Of a DNA stretch of 64,000 nucleotides, positions 10,829-22,590 are shown piece after piece. The position numbers and the translations under genes are program-made. Every line of letters starts with the position of its first letter. The first letter of the stretch is position 1. Below the pieces are notes generated by a model, which worked only from the letters and a program-made list of their open reading frames with translations, was not told where the DNA came from and did no database searches. The stretch lies in the NCBI RefSeq assembly GCF_033568475.1, contig NC_133123.1, forward strand, positions 189,137,821 to 189,201,820, given 5' to 3'. The stretch comes from Henckelia pumila (taxonomy: Eukaryota > Streptophyta > Magnoliopsida > Lamiales > Gesneriaceae).

Positions 10829-11031
10829 TGAACAATAAAATGGAATGAATTGAAGTGTGATTTATGAGAGTTTTTTATTTTTAATTTTTTAATAAGCGAA
10901 GTTTATTTTTTAAAAAAAGCATGGGGCCGTAAAAAAAATTAAATTAAATTCAAATTACTAAATTTAAAAAAAAATAATAATTGGTGGGGCTAGAGCCCGT
11001 GCACCTTAGGCCGAGAGTGGCTCTACCCCTG
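10829..11031. other. Right part of the hAT-like element
   Basis: AT-rich sequence that ends in the terminal repeat GAGTGGCTCTACCCCTG. No coding content. The right target duplication is at 11032-11039. Confidence 0.5.
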
Positions 11032-11039
11032 CAATAAAT

Positions 11040-11560
11040 ATTAGAAACACGTTACCTTTGAAAATACTAAATACTACATTATGTATTAATACAAAGATTT
11101 CTTTATTCAAATAGTTTTATGATATAAAAAATATCGTGTAACCTGACTTGTTGTAATACATAAGTCCATTCACGGTTTATTTAATGAATTTTAATAGATT
11201 TAAGTTATTTTATTGTATTATTCATGATTTACAAAGGAATTTTAAATGAGCTTTAATCTATTCCATTTGGTTGATTATGATTTAAATGCTTTTGTCATTT
11301 AAATATTTTCAATGTGAAATCTATATTCTTTAAAGTCTTTAAGTCATTATTAGATTAATGATTTTATGATTTATGTCTATCTTATTTTAATATTTTCGAT
11401 TGAGTTAACGATTTCATGTCGAGTTTGATTCTGGACTCATGGAACAAAGCTAACCAATACACGAGATCGTATAGAATATTATTACAAGAATTTTGAGTAT
11501 AATATTGCTATGGTTTTATTTCTAGCATTGGGAGGAAAATTTTAATAATCCGATTTGAGG
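11040..11560. other. AT-rich spacer, nothing recognised
   Basis: AT-rich sequence with no convincing frame, terminal repeat or RNA gene. It may include the 5' part of the Ty3-type LTR that follows, whose left boundary is unclear. Confidence 0.5.
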
Positions 11561-14251
11561 CGTGTTGGATTGACTACATTTTATGTATCCAACACACCTG
11601 TTGTATTAATTCCTATTATCCATATCCATCTACCCTTGACCCCCCTCATTATCACTTGTCTCCCCTTCCTTCTCAATCACACGCCTACTTCCCTTCCTCC
11701 TATTTACATTTCTTCCTTTTCCCTTTCCATCGGTGTTCCTTAAGATCAAAGGTAAAGTTTAGCTCCCAATTTCCGTTCGTACCAAAGGTTAGCTCGTTAT
11801 CGATGTTCTGGATCATCTCAATCTTCGTTAAGACAAGTACAAATTTTAAAGGTTTTGAAATCACCATTCAAAATATAATTATTTTGATATGAAAATATGT
11901 ATGCTGAGATATTACGCATGAAGTTTTGATTTTAAGGGTTTGAAGAACATGTAATGTGATGGTATGAAATCGTGAAGCAAAAGTCGTTCCTGCCAAGTTA
12001 TTGAGTTTGATTCAAGAGATACATGTTTATTTTAAAGTTTTGATGAGTTTTTGAGGTTCTAAGATATGTTTTAATTAAATTATATAGCTATAGTAGTATA
12101 AAATATCATATTTTGAAGTATTGAGTTAGTTTGAATTAAATCTTTGAAATGTTGCATGTACTGGATTGTTCCGGATTAGCGGCACTTGTTACCATTTTGA
12201 TGATTGAGACTAGTTTACTAATTCAAATGATATGAGGCTAATTGTATTTGAAAGATACCTCATTTATCTACAACTTTAATGTTTTGAGTTTTGTAAAAAT
12301 CATTTTGAAAGATTAGTCAAAATCGCCCTGAAGTGTGTCGAGTGTTTTGAATTTTTGGAAGTGATATATCTCGGGAGAATGAGCATAACTTTTTACAGAA
12401 AACTCCAATTGAGGTGAGATTTTCAACATTAGAAATCCAAGATCCAGAGATACAACTTTCATGTTTATCACTTTTCCACATTCCGACTTTACAATAGAGT
12501 TTCAGAGCGAGCAAGAAGGCCCATTTGCGCAGGTCATGCGCGCTCGCGCCTAGAAGTTGAGCGGCCGCGCCTTGCCTTCAAAATTCACGATTTTTTTATG
12601 TTATTTTAGGGTCCTAAATTCATGGTTATGATCTTTTAAGGCTTCTAAAATATATTTAAGAGTTTCTATGCAAAAAGTTTCAAGTTTTAAGTCAAGAATG
12701 AAAAGAACGACTTGCGTGGATCGATTACGATATGTGATGCATGTACATGTTTAAGTTTCATTCATGAAACCTATGTTCAATATGAAAGTATGATTTTTAT
12801 CATCTATGACATGCATGAAGTTATTGAGTAAAGTTTTATGTTCATGAATGAAAGTTTATGAAGGAAATTACGATGATATGATGATGTTTCATAATGAAAT
12901 GATATGTTATGATGATACGATGATATGATGATGAAATGATAAGATGATGAGACGTGAATGAATGATGTTAAGATGATGCATGATATGACATGTTAATGTA
13001 TGAAAACGCTTTTGATGTCTTATGTGTCTTTGTGGTGGCAAACACGGGATTGGTGCTCCGGTTTGGGCTCCGGAGATGGCCTTTCCAAACATGGCTCATG
13101 AGACAGATAAGTACACGGGACTGGTGCTCTGGGATGAGCTTCGGAGAGGGCCTTTTCAAAGAACGAATGTTATGAGGCTTAGTGCCATATGCTTGTTGAT
13201 CAACAGGAACTACGAATGTGCCCATTATGAAGGTTGCCACAATTTCACATAATTCATCACCCCAAAATGATAAGTTTCTATGTAATGTTCATGGTTTATG
13301 TTCATGATTTGATGTTGTCCAAGTTGCATGATTTTATTTATTAGATGTTAAGTGCAAAAGTTTATTTAAGAATGAAATGGTAATGTTTTGGGAATATGCA
13401 TGAAGTCTATTTTCAAGATTTAAACTTAAGTAAGTTGATGTCTATGTTTAAGTTTCTTGCATCTTTTAAGAGTTTTGAAGTTCATGTTTAAGATTTTAAG
13501 TTTAAAGTTTCATGATGTTTACGTTAAAATTATTCAAGTTCAAGGTATCATGTTATGTATGCTCAAGTCATTTTAAGTTTAAATTATTTTGAAGCTATAA
13601 TGACATCGATATGTATATTTTAATCTTGCTGAGTCCTTTAGACTCACTATACTTAAATGGTGCAGAGGTTTAGCAGTTTTGATTTAAAAAGCTTTGGTAG
13701 CACGGCTGAAGAGTCCAAGAGGCGAAGACATTGCATGACACAATAGTTCAAAAGCTCTGATGTATTTAAAAAGAAAATATTTACCTATGTTTATTTATGT
13801 TATGTTGTTACAATATTTTATTTACGATGTTCAAAAGTAATGGTTTAATTATTTTCATTGTTAGTCTTTTAAAGATGAGTTGGGATTTCAAATATTCGTC
13901 TTTTAAATGTTTATTTTAGTTTGATATTTGTTATGAAAGTTTTTCGATTATTTTAAATGTATTTGATGTAGTAGTTTATTTATAGTAACTCACATTCCCT
14001 TATTCCATTTAAATATTAGAAGTAGGTTTTGACGTGTCGTATTTTAGAGGGTATTTGTGGTAGGGTTGCATCCGTGTTTCAAATATTTTGTGTATGGTGG
14101 AGTCACGAAATTATATTGTTATTTGTTATACTTTGAAATTCATTTTGATTTAGCGTGATGCACTCCCTACATCGTTTAAAAGTTTTGAAAAATTTTATCA
14201 CTCTTTTTCCGCAACTTTTTTATTAAATGTTTTAAAATACGGGACGTCACA
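11560..14251 (+). mobile_element. Solo LTR-like sequence of Ty3/gypsy (Tekay/Del-like) type
   Basis: No coding frame of significance. Features of large chromovirus LTRs: a TC-rich stretch at 11.65-11.75 kb, the GC-rich GCGCGCTCGCGCC...GCGGCCGCGCC block at 12.54-12.58 kb, ATGAT-rich sequence at 12.8-12.98 kb, the phrase GCTGAGTCCTTTAGACTCAC near 13.63 kb, and an ending ACGGGACGTCACA at 14251. The left boundary is approximate. I found no matching target duplication and no primer site or polypurine tract, so a solo LTR is inferred. Confidence 0.45.
13036..13165 (+). repeat. Two-copy degenerate tandem repeat within the LTR
   Basis: Two related units, ACACGGGATTGGTGCTCCGG...GGCCTTTCC and ACACGGGACTGGTGCTCTGG...GGCCTTTTC, about 70 bp apart. 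This repeat type occurs inside large Ty3 LTRs. Short frames over it on both strands are not genes. Confidence 0.6.
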
Positions 14252-14510
14252 CTTGTAACCCTTCGTCAATGTGCATATATGTAACATCTTTCATAATGTA
14301 TATGTTATTTGTTGAGAATCTCATTGATCAAAAGCTCGGAGCTGTTTAAGGCCCAGTGTGGGCACTTGCCTACACTGGGCCCAAAAAAAAGGGATATATA
14401 GGTCTAATTATTAGTTAAATACAAGCTCATTAATTTTTTTTCTGAACATTTTTGAGCCCACTACACATTTGGACTAATTATTAGTTAAATACAAGCCCAT
14501 TAATTATTTC
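14252..14510. other. Intergenic sequence, nothing supported
   Basis: Contains a small hairpin (GCCCAGTGTGGGCACTTGCCTACACTGGGC at about 14351-14380, shown here only as a description of its two arms) and a repeated phrase ACTAATTATTAGTTAAATACAAGC. No gene seen. Confidence 0.4.
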
Positions 14511-14637
14511 GGTAGTGTTTGGGAGAGCTTTTTAGAAGCACTTCTTAGCTTTTCGGTTAACAAAAATTTGAAATTTTGTGAAATTTTGTTAACGATAAGC
14601 TGATAAGTGCTTCCTAAAAGCTCTCCCAAATACTACC
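14511..14637. mobile_element. Small fold-back MITE (Tourist-like)
   Basis: About 127 bp with long inverted arms: GGTAGTGTTTGGGAGAGC at the left, and its complement, ending CCCAAATACTACC, at the right. The right flank is TTA, the left TTC, so a TTA target duplication is only partly preserved. No coding capacity. Confidence 0.6.
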
Positions 14638-15031
14638 TTAGTTTCATCAAATTGAACTTATTTATTGTTTAGTTGACATTTTAATTATATGTAAATTATA
14701 TATTAAACTTACAAAAATATGTGAATAAAGAAATGAAAATGAATGAAGATTACGTGAGCGTCATTGACAATCTAGTTTTCTTGTTTTTATTTCTGGATAC
14801 AATTGGTTTTTTTTTTATTTTGAATTTTGATGCGTAATTATTGGGTTTGTTTGTTGAAAAGTTATTGGTTTTTAGTGGATGATGTAAAATCAAATGTAAA
14901 ATATTGTTTTGGGATGGTTTTATTCTTAATTATTTTTTTTGCATTGACCTAGAATTTGTATAATTTCATTGTATGAGTTCTTAGTATATCGAACTACTAT
15001 ATTATGTTATTTCCTACACTGAAAACAATTC
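14638..15031. other. AT-rich intergenic sequence
   Basis: AT-rich with no gene recognised. Just downstream (minus sense) of the broken UGT end, CGTCACGGGCGGAGCTAAG at about 15037-15055 looks like the tip of another transposon terminal repeat, which would explain the lost UGT C-terminus. Confidence 0.4.
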
Positions 15032-15932
15032 TTAGCTCCGCCCGTGACGGTAGGAAGAGCCACCAGGCTTTACGGCCAACTGTGCTTTATACTTCCACTC
15101 CAAAGCCTTGTTCCTCATCTCTTTCCCCTTCTCCCCTTCCATCAAAACCTTTACCAAATTCGCCACTTTCTCCCTCTCCACCTCCCCCTCGATCTCCAAT
15201 CCGGTCTCCCACTCTGTGCACGCGTACCGACAATTCGTCTGCTGCTCCGCAAAAAACGGCCAGCAGATCATCGGCACCCCTGCCGTTATGCATTCGATGG
15301 TCGAGTTCCATCCCGAATGAGTCAAGAATCCGCCCACAGAGGGGTGCGCCAACACCCTTTCATGGGGACACCACTCCACCATCATGGCACGATCTTTAAC
15401 CTCCTTCGAGTACTCCTCGGGGAGAATCGCCTTCTCCCTGCTAACCAAGTCAGGTCTAATGATCCATAGAAAGTTCTGATCACTATTTGCAAGTCCCCAT
15501 GCAAACTCCAGCAATTGTGTAGGGGACAAGACCGTGATACTGCCGAAATTCACGTACAAAACGGAGTTCGGTTCTCTCTGGTCCAGCCACTCAATACACT
15601 ATTCGTCTTCTTTCCAAAAACTGGGGCCGATGGATTTCACCTCTTGGAGCTCCGCTGTCTGTTCCAGCAAATGGAGTGGACCTATGGTGCAAATACGATC
15701 AAATATTTGCGCAAGGGCGTGAACTACATCCTTCAATTCGTCGTAGGTGTTGATTATCACGGCCTTAGCCCGAGATGCATTTTTTGTTTGCAGAATATTG
15801 TAATGAACCATGATACCATTGGGATCAGTTGATCGAATGAAACTTGGAAAGTCTCTTATCTGATGTTCTTCATCCCCGGTACCCAATTTAGCATGGTTTC
15901 AAGATATCCATTTGTCAGGTCACTCTCATCTA
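15032..15932 (-). pseudogene. UDP-glycosyltransferase (UGT85-like) pseudogene, exon 2 only
   Basis: The minus strand encodes the C-terminal half of a plant UGT. An acceptor-like TTGGTGTTGTAG sits near 15933, followed by DESDLTNGYLE..., then PGMKNIR. Next comes a one-base frameshift, then RDFPSFIRSTDPNG...IINTYDELKD. An in-frame TAG follows at about 15597, and then VLYVNFGSITVLSP and a PSPG box (WCPHERVLAHPSVGGFLTHS...WPFFAEQ). The last residues are replaced by unrelated sequence (GGSSYRHGRS, stop at 15032). Exon 1 with the catalytic His is absent upstream. It is similar throughout to exon 2 of the intact UGT at 43872-44794, so a dead paralogue is likely. Confidence 0.88.
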
Positions 15933-15933
15933 C

Positions 15934-16390
15934 AACACCAATTAAGAAAAACAAAACAAAATTAAAATACCAAACTTCGCTTGATTTAACATATCCATAT
16001 GGTATAGGGAGTGTTTTGGAGAACTTTTACTTATTTAAAAGTGATTTTAGTAGATATTATTTTGAAGTTGGTGAGAAGCTAAAGTAGGGAGTATTTGGAA
16101 ATAGAAGTTGAAACTTAATACAAGCTAAAATTTAGTTTTTGGAGAATAATTGCTTCCAAGCTTAATTTTTTAACTAAATGACAACCATACCCTTATTTGA
16201 TTATTTAATTTTTGATACTCACACTATAAAAAATGAGTTTATATATTATTTCACATTTTGAATTTTGTATCAAAAATATTTTATTTTTGTTAGACAAAAT
16301 ACTTGAAAAAATATATAAGATTAATAAAAATAAAAATATAAAAAATGAAAAATGAAAAATAAAAAAAATTGTATAAATATACAAGATATG
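15934..16390. other. AT-rich spacer where UGT exon 1 is missing
   Basis: Remains of the pseudogene intron and AT-rich DNA. A degenerate fold-back around 16005-16160 (GGGAGTGTTTTGGAGAAC...) may be an old MITE. I searched for the HINP/PFPAQGH motif of UGT exon 1 and did not see it. Confidence 0.4.
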
Positions 16391-16400
16391 TACAAAAATG

Positions 16401-17695
16401 GGGAAAATTAGCATTTTAGTCCTGTATGTTGGCTTCATTTTGGTTTTGGTCCTGTATATTGGCTTGTTTTAGAAAATATTCTGTAACTTTGTTTTTATTT
16501 TGGATTTAGTCCTAAATGTTGATTTTTTTGGTTTTGGTCCTATAAGTTGACTTAATTTTTGATTTTGGTCCTATACAAAGTTATGTTTTGAAAAAAAGTA
16601 GAGGAATTTGGATTTTTTTTGGATTTGGTCCTATTAGTTGACTTGTTTTTTTATTTTGGTCATGGAAAAGATACGATTTTGACCAAATTAAGCTCGGTTA
16701 AGTTAGAATAAGCGCATATGTTTTTTATTTTAAAATAATATATTAAATTTAGAATTTAGAAGTTGACTTCAACTTCACCGCTTAAGCTTTTATAATAAAT
16801 ATTTTTTTATGATTTTATAATTAAATAAATTAGGTTTAAAATTTAGATATTGACCTTCTAATTATTTTTTAAAATAATAATTATGTTCTAAAAGGTACAA
16901 TAACTTGAATTATTTATTTATTTTTCCTCCCTCGCCGAAACTGGAGGGAGCAGCAAAATTTTGCTTATTTGCAGTGTTCTAAAAAGCACGCTTAAGCGGC
17001 GATTAGCGTGATAAAAGTAAAACAAACCTAAAAAGCTCTGCTTTCGAGAAAAGCGGAACAAAAAAAGTCAACCATAGTTGAGAACGATAAAAAAATATAT
17101 AAGAGTGTTACTTTTTAAAAGAACGAAAGTATGTTTTAAATATATTTTTAGTTTTTTAGCTAATTTTGTTAATTTAGGTTGGAACTTATTTATATGATCA
17201 TTAATAGGTGCTAAGTGGGTGAACACTTAGTACCAAATAAATAAAAAAATCGAAGTTATAGTTGAGAACGATATAAATGAATGTTTTTTGTTACTTTTTA
17301 AAATAACAAAAGTATGTTACATTTAATACATTAAATTAACATATTTTAGATTTTATTAAATTATTTAGATTAAAAAAAGTTTAAGCGTAAACAAATATTT
17401 TTTTTATTAGTTAGTTGTAATTATCTCAAACCAGTAAGAAGATAAAACATGAAAGAATAAAAAATATTTATTACAAAAATAATTAGAGATCAACTTCTAA
17501 ATTTCAAAACATGATAACATACAAGACGAAAACCAAAAAATAAACCAACTTACAGGACCAAAACCAAAATAAGGCAACATATAGGACTAAATCCAAAAAC
17601 AAAATCGAGTTACAGGATCTTTTCCAAAACAAGCCAACATACAGGACCAAAACCAAAAATAAGCCAACATACAGGACCAAAATGCTAATTTTCCC
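16401..17695. mobile_element. Fold-back MULE-like element with 10-bp target duplication
   Basis: Long inverted ends rich in a repeated GGTCCTGTATGTTGGCTT-type unit: the left end starts GGGAAAATTAGCATTTTAGTCC and the right end finishes GGACCAAAATGCTAATTTTCCC. The flanks are identical 10-bp direct repeats, TACAAAAATG, at 16391-16400 and 17696-17705. A 9-11-bp duplication fits the Mutator-like superfamily. No transposase is seen. The right 558 bp are repeated, inverted, at 27690-28247. Confidence 0.8.
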
Positions 17696-17705
17696 TACAA
17701 AAATG

Positions 17706-17975
17706 TATGAAAATGTAATATATAAATTTTAAAAAATGGTTGTAATAATAATGTAAAATTTAAAAAAATTTTAAAAAAATACTTGTAATAATAATGTAAA
17801 ATTAAAAAAATATTAAAAAATAATAAAAAAAAAACATATGTAATATGATAAGTTTATTAAAGGTATATATGTCAACTTGTAATTTTATATCTTAAACAAA
17901 AAATTATCAGCCAATAAAGCATCAAATTTTAGCTTCTTGCTTTTGGGTAAAAATTGTAGAAGTTAAAGTAGAATT
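17706..17975. other. AT-rich spacer in left arm
   Basis: Poly-A/T-rich sequence with ATTATTATTACA repeats. Mirrored at 27410-27680. No gene. Confidence 0.6.
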
Positions 17976-18960
17976 TAACATCGCTAGTTCCATCGAACTC
18001 AGGTAGGCTGGGGATTTGGACTCCCTTAGGCAATGCTTCAGATAGAATGACGTTAGTGAAGGGGCTTCGACGTACAGGCAAGATTGTTGACGAATTCTCT
18101 CCAGTTACATACGTGTGAGATCCATCTCCACGGGTTGGATTGGTGGTTTTGTTTTCGTCAGAGATGTCGTGAACTGTGAGAGCGCACTTGCTTCCCCCTC
18201 TTTAGGAGTAGTATTTTTCTCGTTCCCATCAGGATCTTTGTCATTCACTTTAGACTTAGTTTTCTTTGGTTCTTTGTTACCGAGGTCATGAGATGAGAGC
18301 TCTCTTCAATGAGTTCTCTTGTATGTGCTTCGGAGTTGACGGGATTCCATGAACTAAGCGACCGCTTCAATCGTTGCGCGTGTGGATGTTCCTTCCATTA
18401 AGGCTGTCAATGTTTTCTGCGTGAAACTAAATCCAGGCGGTGGTTTGGAAATTGGAGGTGGGTCTCCATTGCGATTATTTTTTTTATTTGTTTGTGATGG
18501 AGTATGCATTCTCAATGATGCAGTGAACAATTTTCCATAGATGGCGCCAAGCTGATGTAGCAAAAAATTGACATTACCTGATTGGAGAGAATTTGGGTAA
18601 TTTGTGGAGATCTGGATAACCGGATAATACTCGAACTGTTACAAAGACCGAACTTCGTGGGTTGTCACCTGCATCACAAAGCAAAGTGAGTGGCGCCAGG
18701 GGTTGCCCGACGAAGACACTCCGACGCTCAAGTCATTATTTGCCCAATAAACGTTCTAGAGAACTAGAACATGTGACTATAGAGTGTGTACCTTAAGAAT
18801 GAGAGAATTTGAGCTATTTCTAGATAGTCGAAGAGTTTTATGGGCTTGAGCCTCTTATGAGCTTTTAAAAATATATGGGCCTTGATAAAGTGTCTAAATA
18901 AATAACTAAATAATATGGGACCCAAATGAATTGAGTCACTGGGCTTGAGTTCGGAAAAAA
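17976..18960 (-). mobile_element. Tat-type Ty3/gypsy relic: LTR end, primer site, gag start (left arm)
   Basis: Mirror of 26425-27410. On the minus strand the order is LTR U5-like sequence, TTGGCGCCATCTATGG at about 18535-18550 (the primer-site phrase of Tat/Athila elements), then a broken gag N-terminus (frame 18354-18563, MHTPSQTNKKNNRNGDPPP...) and a fragment ending LPEFDGTSD near 17976. Stops and frameshifts interrupt gag. Nothing downstream of gag survives. Confidence 0.65.
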
Positions 18961-18999
18961 GTCAAATTGTGTAACAACTCATCAATATTAATATAAAAT

Positions 19000-19466
19000 A
19001 CACAAGTATTTCTATTGATAGCAAAATGTTTGGATTTATTATTAATACATTTTATTCCATACGCTACGTAGAAGTTGGAGTCTTGCATTGGTATATGCTC
19101 GGATATTGGTTCAATAATTGAAATCATGAAATATATATATATATTGTAGAGATAAAATACACATTAAATTAAAGAGATCAAATACACAAGTATTTCTATT
19201 GATAGCAAAATGTTTAAATTTATTATTAATACATTTTATTCGATACGCTACCTAGCTAGAAGTTGAAGTCTTCGTACATGCTAGCATGTATTTCTATTGA
19301 TAGCAAAATGTTTGGATTTATTATTAATACATTTTATTCGATACGCCACCTAGCTAGAAGTTGAAGTCTTCGTATATGCTCGCATGTATTTTTATTGATA
19401 GCAAAATGTTTGGATTTATTATTAATACATTTTATGCGATACGCTACCTAAAAGTTGAAGCCTTGC
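19000..19466. repeat. Four-copy tandem repeat (left arm)
   Basis: Four degenerate copies, spaced roughly 100-180 bp, of a unit containing TATTTCTATTGATAGCAAAA, TTTATTATTAATACATTTTA, and GATACGCTACCTAGCTAGAA. Copy starts are near 19006, 19186, 19289 and 19388. The array may belong to the U3 of the adjacent Tat-type LTR. Mirrored in the right arm. Confidence 0.8.
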
Positions 19467-19699
19467 TATATAATAAAGGCTTTAGTGCTACTTGAACTAA
19501 ACCGATATGAAGAAACTTATGCTTCTTACGGTGATGTACCAGGACGACAAGGGGACAGGGTATCGAAGCGGCGGAAAGGCATGATTGTACTAGTAAAAGA
19601 AGTAGACAGATGGATTGATCGAAGAATTATTTTATTGATAAACTTAAAAGAATGAAATACAAAAACTATTGAAAGATTGAATACAAAAACTTGAATTGA

Positions 19700-20100
19700 A
19701 TCAGAGGAATTTAAAACAGATACAGAGGGAAAATATTAAAATTTATCTCTCTATGTTTTGCTCTGTCTAAATTGGCTCCTGAATTTGTTCTTGAATTGGC
19801 TCTTCTCCTCTTGATCGTCTTGCCTATTTTATAGCAGTTGAAGGACGCCTGTAGTAGGATTCCTTCCTTGTCAATAATGGTGAAGGGTCTTGTCTTGTTT
19901 GCTTTCTTGAAAGCACTTGATAAGAATCTTGACTATTGAGCGAAGTGGACGTCTTATCTTCTATTGCTTTTCTTGGTGGCGAAGTGGACGTCTTGTCTTC
20001 TTTTCCTTTGCTTTGTCTTGAAGTAAATGTCTTGTCTTCTTTTTATTTTCTTTATCGTAAAGAAAAATAATTGCTTGTGTTGGCCGACATAATCTTTACA
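19700..20100 (-). promoter_or_regulatory. 35S-like promoter region of cassette 1 (minus)
   Basis: Mirror of the region at 25290-25760. TATA box CTATAAAATAGG (plus 19822-19834 as CCTATTTTATAG), two upstream GACGTCCACTTCGC boxes near 19940 and 19980, and a poly(A) signal AATAAA about 190 bp downstream (near 19631-19636). It faces left, away from the palindrome centre. Confidence 0.55.
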
Positions 20101-20346
20101 TCTTTTGAAAATAAAATTGTGACTACTGCTTTTTCTTGACGTGTAGTCTGCTTTTGAAATGTATTTTTTCTTGACAACTGACTACTGCTTTTTTCACGTG
20201 TAGTCTGATTTTTCTTTTTCTTGTTTTGTTTTTTCTTTTTAATAATTGATTACAATAATACAACTTCTTGAAAGTATTTTCATTACTATTCCCTCGTCGG
20301 GTTTTTGAAAATTCCAAGGAATCTTGAATTTGAACATAATATTGAA

Positions 20347-22590
20347 TTATGTATCAATATTATGTAATCCTTCTTCTCCTAGAAGATCCATGAGGTCATA
20401 ATGCTCATCATCATTAATTGGTTCTGGATCAAAGTCATCTTGAAGCATGTCTATAACCATTCTTGAATAGAGTTTGCAGTAATTGTCAAAAATATTCTGT
20501 GTCTCTGTTTTGAAATGGAACTTGGAATCTTGAAGATAACTTCCAAATTTGATGTAAACCTTGAGAATTGGAGTTGATCCAAATAGAGTGTAATTTTCAA
20601 ATCTATGGTCTAGGAAATGGTGTTTGAAAGCAAAAGTCTTGAGTCTTTGATGTTTCATCTGTTCGTCCATAGGTCTTGAACAATTGTCGATATAAAATGT
20701 TTTCATTGGATCTGTAAAAATATTAAAAAATTGAAGACCTCTGACCCATACTCTATGGGTAGCTGGGTGAAGTTCTGTGTCTATCCATTCTGGAACCGTT
20801 GAAGCAATTTCTAATTGAACAAAAGGGAATCTTTTACTGAATTGATTTTGAATAGCTTCTTTTAGTAACAAACTATTGAGACTTTGAAATTGAGCATCAT
20901 ATTTGAATATGAGTTGGGAAATCAATCCTAAATCGAAAAGGTCATTGATATTAAAATGTTTTTTGGTTATTTGAGATATGAAGGTCTTGAAAATAAAAGG
21001 CTACTATTGAAGTGGTAACAAGAGAATAGGTAAGATGACCATCTAAAGGGTGAATTCCAATCATTGTTTTATTATCAATGGCTGGACTTTGTGGGTTTGA
21101 AGAAAGACATCTTTGGATAATAGAAAATTTTGAGATAAAATTTTTCTTGGCTAAAGAATAAATATATTCAGAAATGAAATTTGGAATAGGACTAAGTATT
21201 GATGTAGTTTTGAAGAAAACTCGAGCTTGGTTTATTGGAACTAGAGGACTGGTTTTGTCCAATTCAACAGAACTGGGATTGTCTTGAATAAGATAGTGTT
21301 TTTTAAAAAACTCTATCTCTTGGGTTTTTGCAATAAGTGCATTTTGTAATTGAAAAATCTCATCTGATGGTTCTACCATCTTTTCTTTTAATTTTAAATT
21401 TTTTATATCCGATTCAATAGAAAAAGGATCAGATAATTGAGAAAGCTTTTGAACTGCTTGAGCCCTGGAGGCATCTAATCTTGCTATATAATCAATGAAA
21501 AATTTAGGCCCTAGTCTATTTCTTGCATACTTGAATGCATTTGTCAGCTGGACAAATGAATGAAAGACAGGTTTAGAGTATCATTGATAGATTCTTGCAA
21601 TCTTTCGAGAGAATTGTAAATTCCATGAAATCTACCATTTAAGAGAACAAAATACTTGGGCTGTGTTTGTGGAGATTTGTACTGGAAAGAGAAATAATTG
21701 GCTAAAGCATTTTAAACAAAGGCTTTTTATTTTGAATTATTGGGGGAAATATTCCATAAGGAATTTAAAAGGGTTTTTTGATATTGATCTAGGTTATAAG
21801 GCTGGCTTGGCTTGAAACATTTGTTTGATGACTCTGGAAGTAAAGAAAGAGGCATATCTCCAAATACTAAAAACGTATCTTCTTGTGATCTAACTTGTGA
21901 AACTGGACTCTTGCGCTTATATGAGATCTTGAGATCTAGCTTAGAGAGAACTACTTTTAGAGATTTTGTAGGGGTGAGTAAAAATGAGATTAACTGGTAT
22001 CTATTTATAGAGGGTTTTTGTCTTTTTAGTTTTATACTATTAATTTTTTGAAAAATAGATACTTGTTTTAGAGTATGTATATCTCTACTTGTTAGTGGAT
22101 TGAAAAAAGGAAATGTAATTTTTTGATTCAAAATTATTGAATTTATTCCTTTTTCATTTACATGAAAATGATATAATTGAATTATAAATGGAGTACCAAG
22201 AATAACATCTTGTTCTAAATCTTTAACAAGATAAAATATATTTTTAAAACAAATATTTTGATTACACACATGTGCATTTGAGAGTTTGTATTTTATTTTT
22301 AAAAGACTTCCGTTTGCACCAAATAATCTTTCGGTTGTTTTTTCGAAATACTTGGTTGAAATTAATCCTTCACGGATACAGTTTTGATCTGCACTGGAAT
22401 CAATTAAAAGTTTTGTTTTTAATTTGAATTGTTTATTGACAACAATTGTTCCTTGAGAGTACCATTTTTGAAGACTAATTTTATTTATGACACATAGAAG
22501 TTTATCTTCTTTGTCGTCATATTCAAAATTAGAATTTTGAGGAGTTGTATTTTTACTTGAAGATGCAGAAGTATTATTTGAATTAACATC
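20347..22590 (-). pseudogene. Broken protease and viroplasmin-like coding region, cassette 1
   Basis: Minus-strand pieces in order. A protease region spans 22.5-22.27 kb (motif LLIDSSADQNC region, with the catalytic Asp-Ser step altered relative to cassettes 2 and 4). A linker frame runs 22269-21727 and ends at a stop within FVLNALANYF. A viroplasmin-like stretch (KYFVLLNGRFHGIYNS) lies near 21.6 kb; frames 21379-20951 and 20925-20347 follow. Several frameshifts and stops. From 21669 outward it is identical to cassette 2; inside that point it is a distinct copy. Annotated as a degenerate relic; no intact product is expected. Confidence 0.6.

Larger units (their letters stand above)
6134..11031. 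mobile_element. hAT-like non-autonomous element carrying nested retroelements
   Basis: The left end reads TAGGGGTAGAAC and the right end, reverse-complemented, reads CAGGGGTAGAGC: imperfect terminal inverted repeats of hAT type. The flanks are CAATAAAG (6126-6133) and CAATAAAT (11032-11039), an 8-bp duplication with one mismatch. Subterminal sequence on both sides shares GGTGGGGCT followed by CAGCCCC- or AGAGCCC-like inverted motifs. No transposase is seen. The original element was probably well under 1.5 kb; the rest is the inserted SIRE-like fragment (6.7-10.65 kb) and a LINE tail. This is an inference from the ends and flanks. Confidence 0.6.
17138..21669. repeat. Left arm of giant inverted repeat
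   Basis: Reverse complement of 23718-28247. Coordinate pairs sum to 45387 in the inner part and 45385 in the outer part. The 2-bp change falls in a TA run near 19135 (26240 in the other arm); I noticed no other difference in the portions I compared. The arm holds the MULE right half (17138-17695), a Tat-type relic, a tandem repeat array and the distal part of cassette 1. Inside 21669 the two sides still pair but diverge. Confidence 0.9.

Noticed and set aside
12990-13252. Overlapping frames on both strands in the 13-kb LTR
   Set aside because: They coincide with a tandem repeat inside a non-coding LTR and match no protein pattern I know.
15004-15469. Several plus-strand frames of 70-141 codons
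   Set aside because: They are antisense to the UGT pseudo-exon, whose minus-strand translation has clear PSPG motifs.
19000-19466. CRISPR-like array of regular repeats
   Set aside because: Plant nuclear context, degenerate long units without unique spacers of constant length, and no cas genes. It is an ordinary tandem repeat.
19455-19655. 66-codon frame conserved in both palindrome arms
   Set aside because: Identity comes from the recent inverted duplication. The frame covers the cassette terminus and flank and has no domain.
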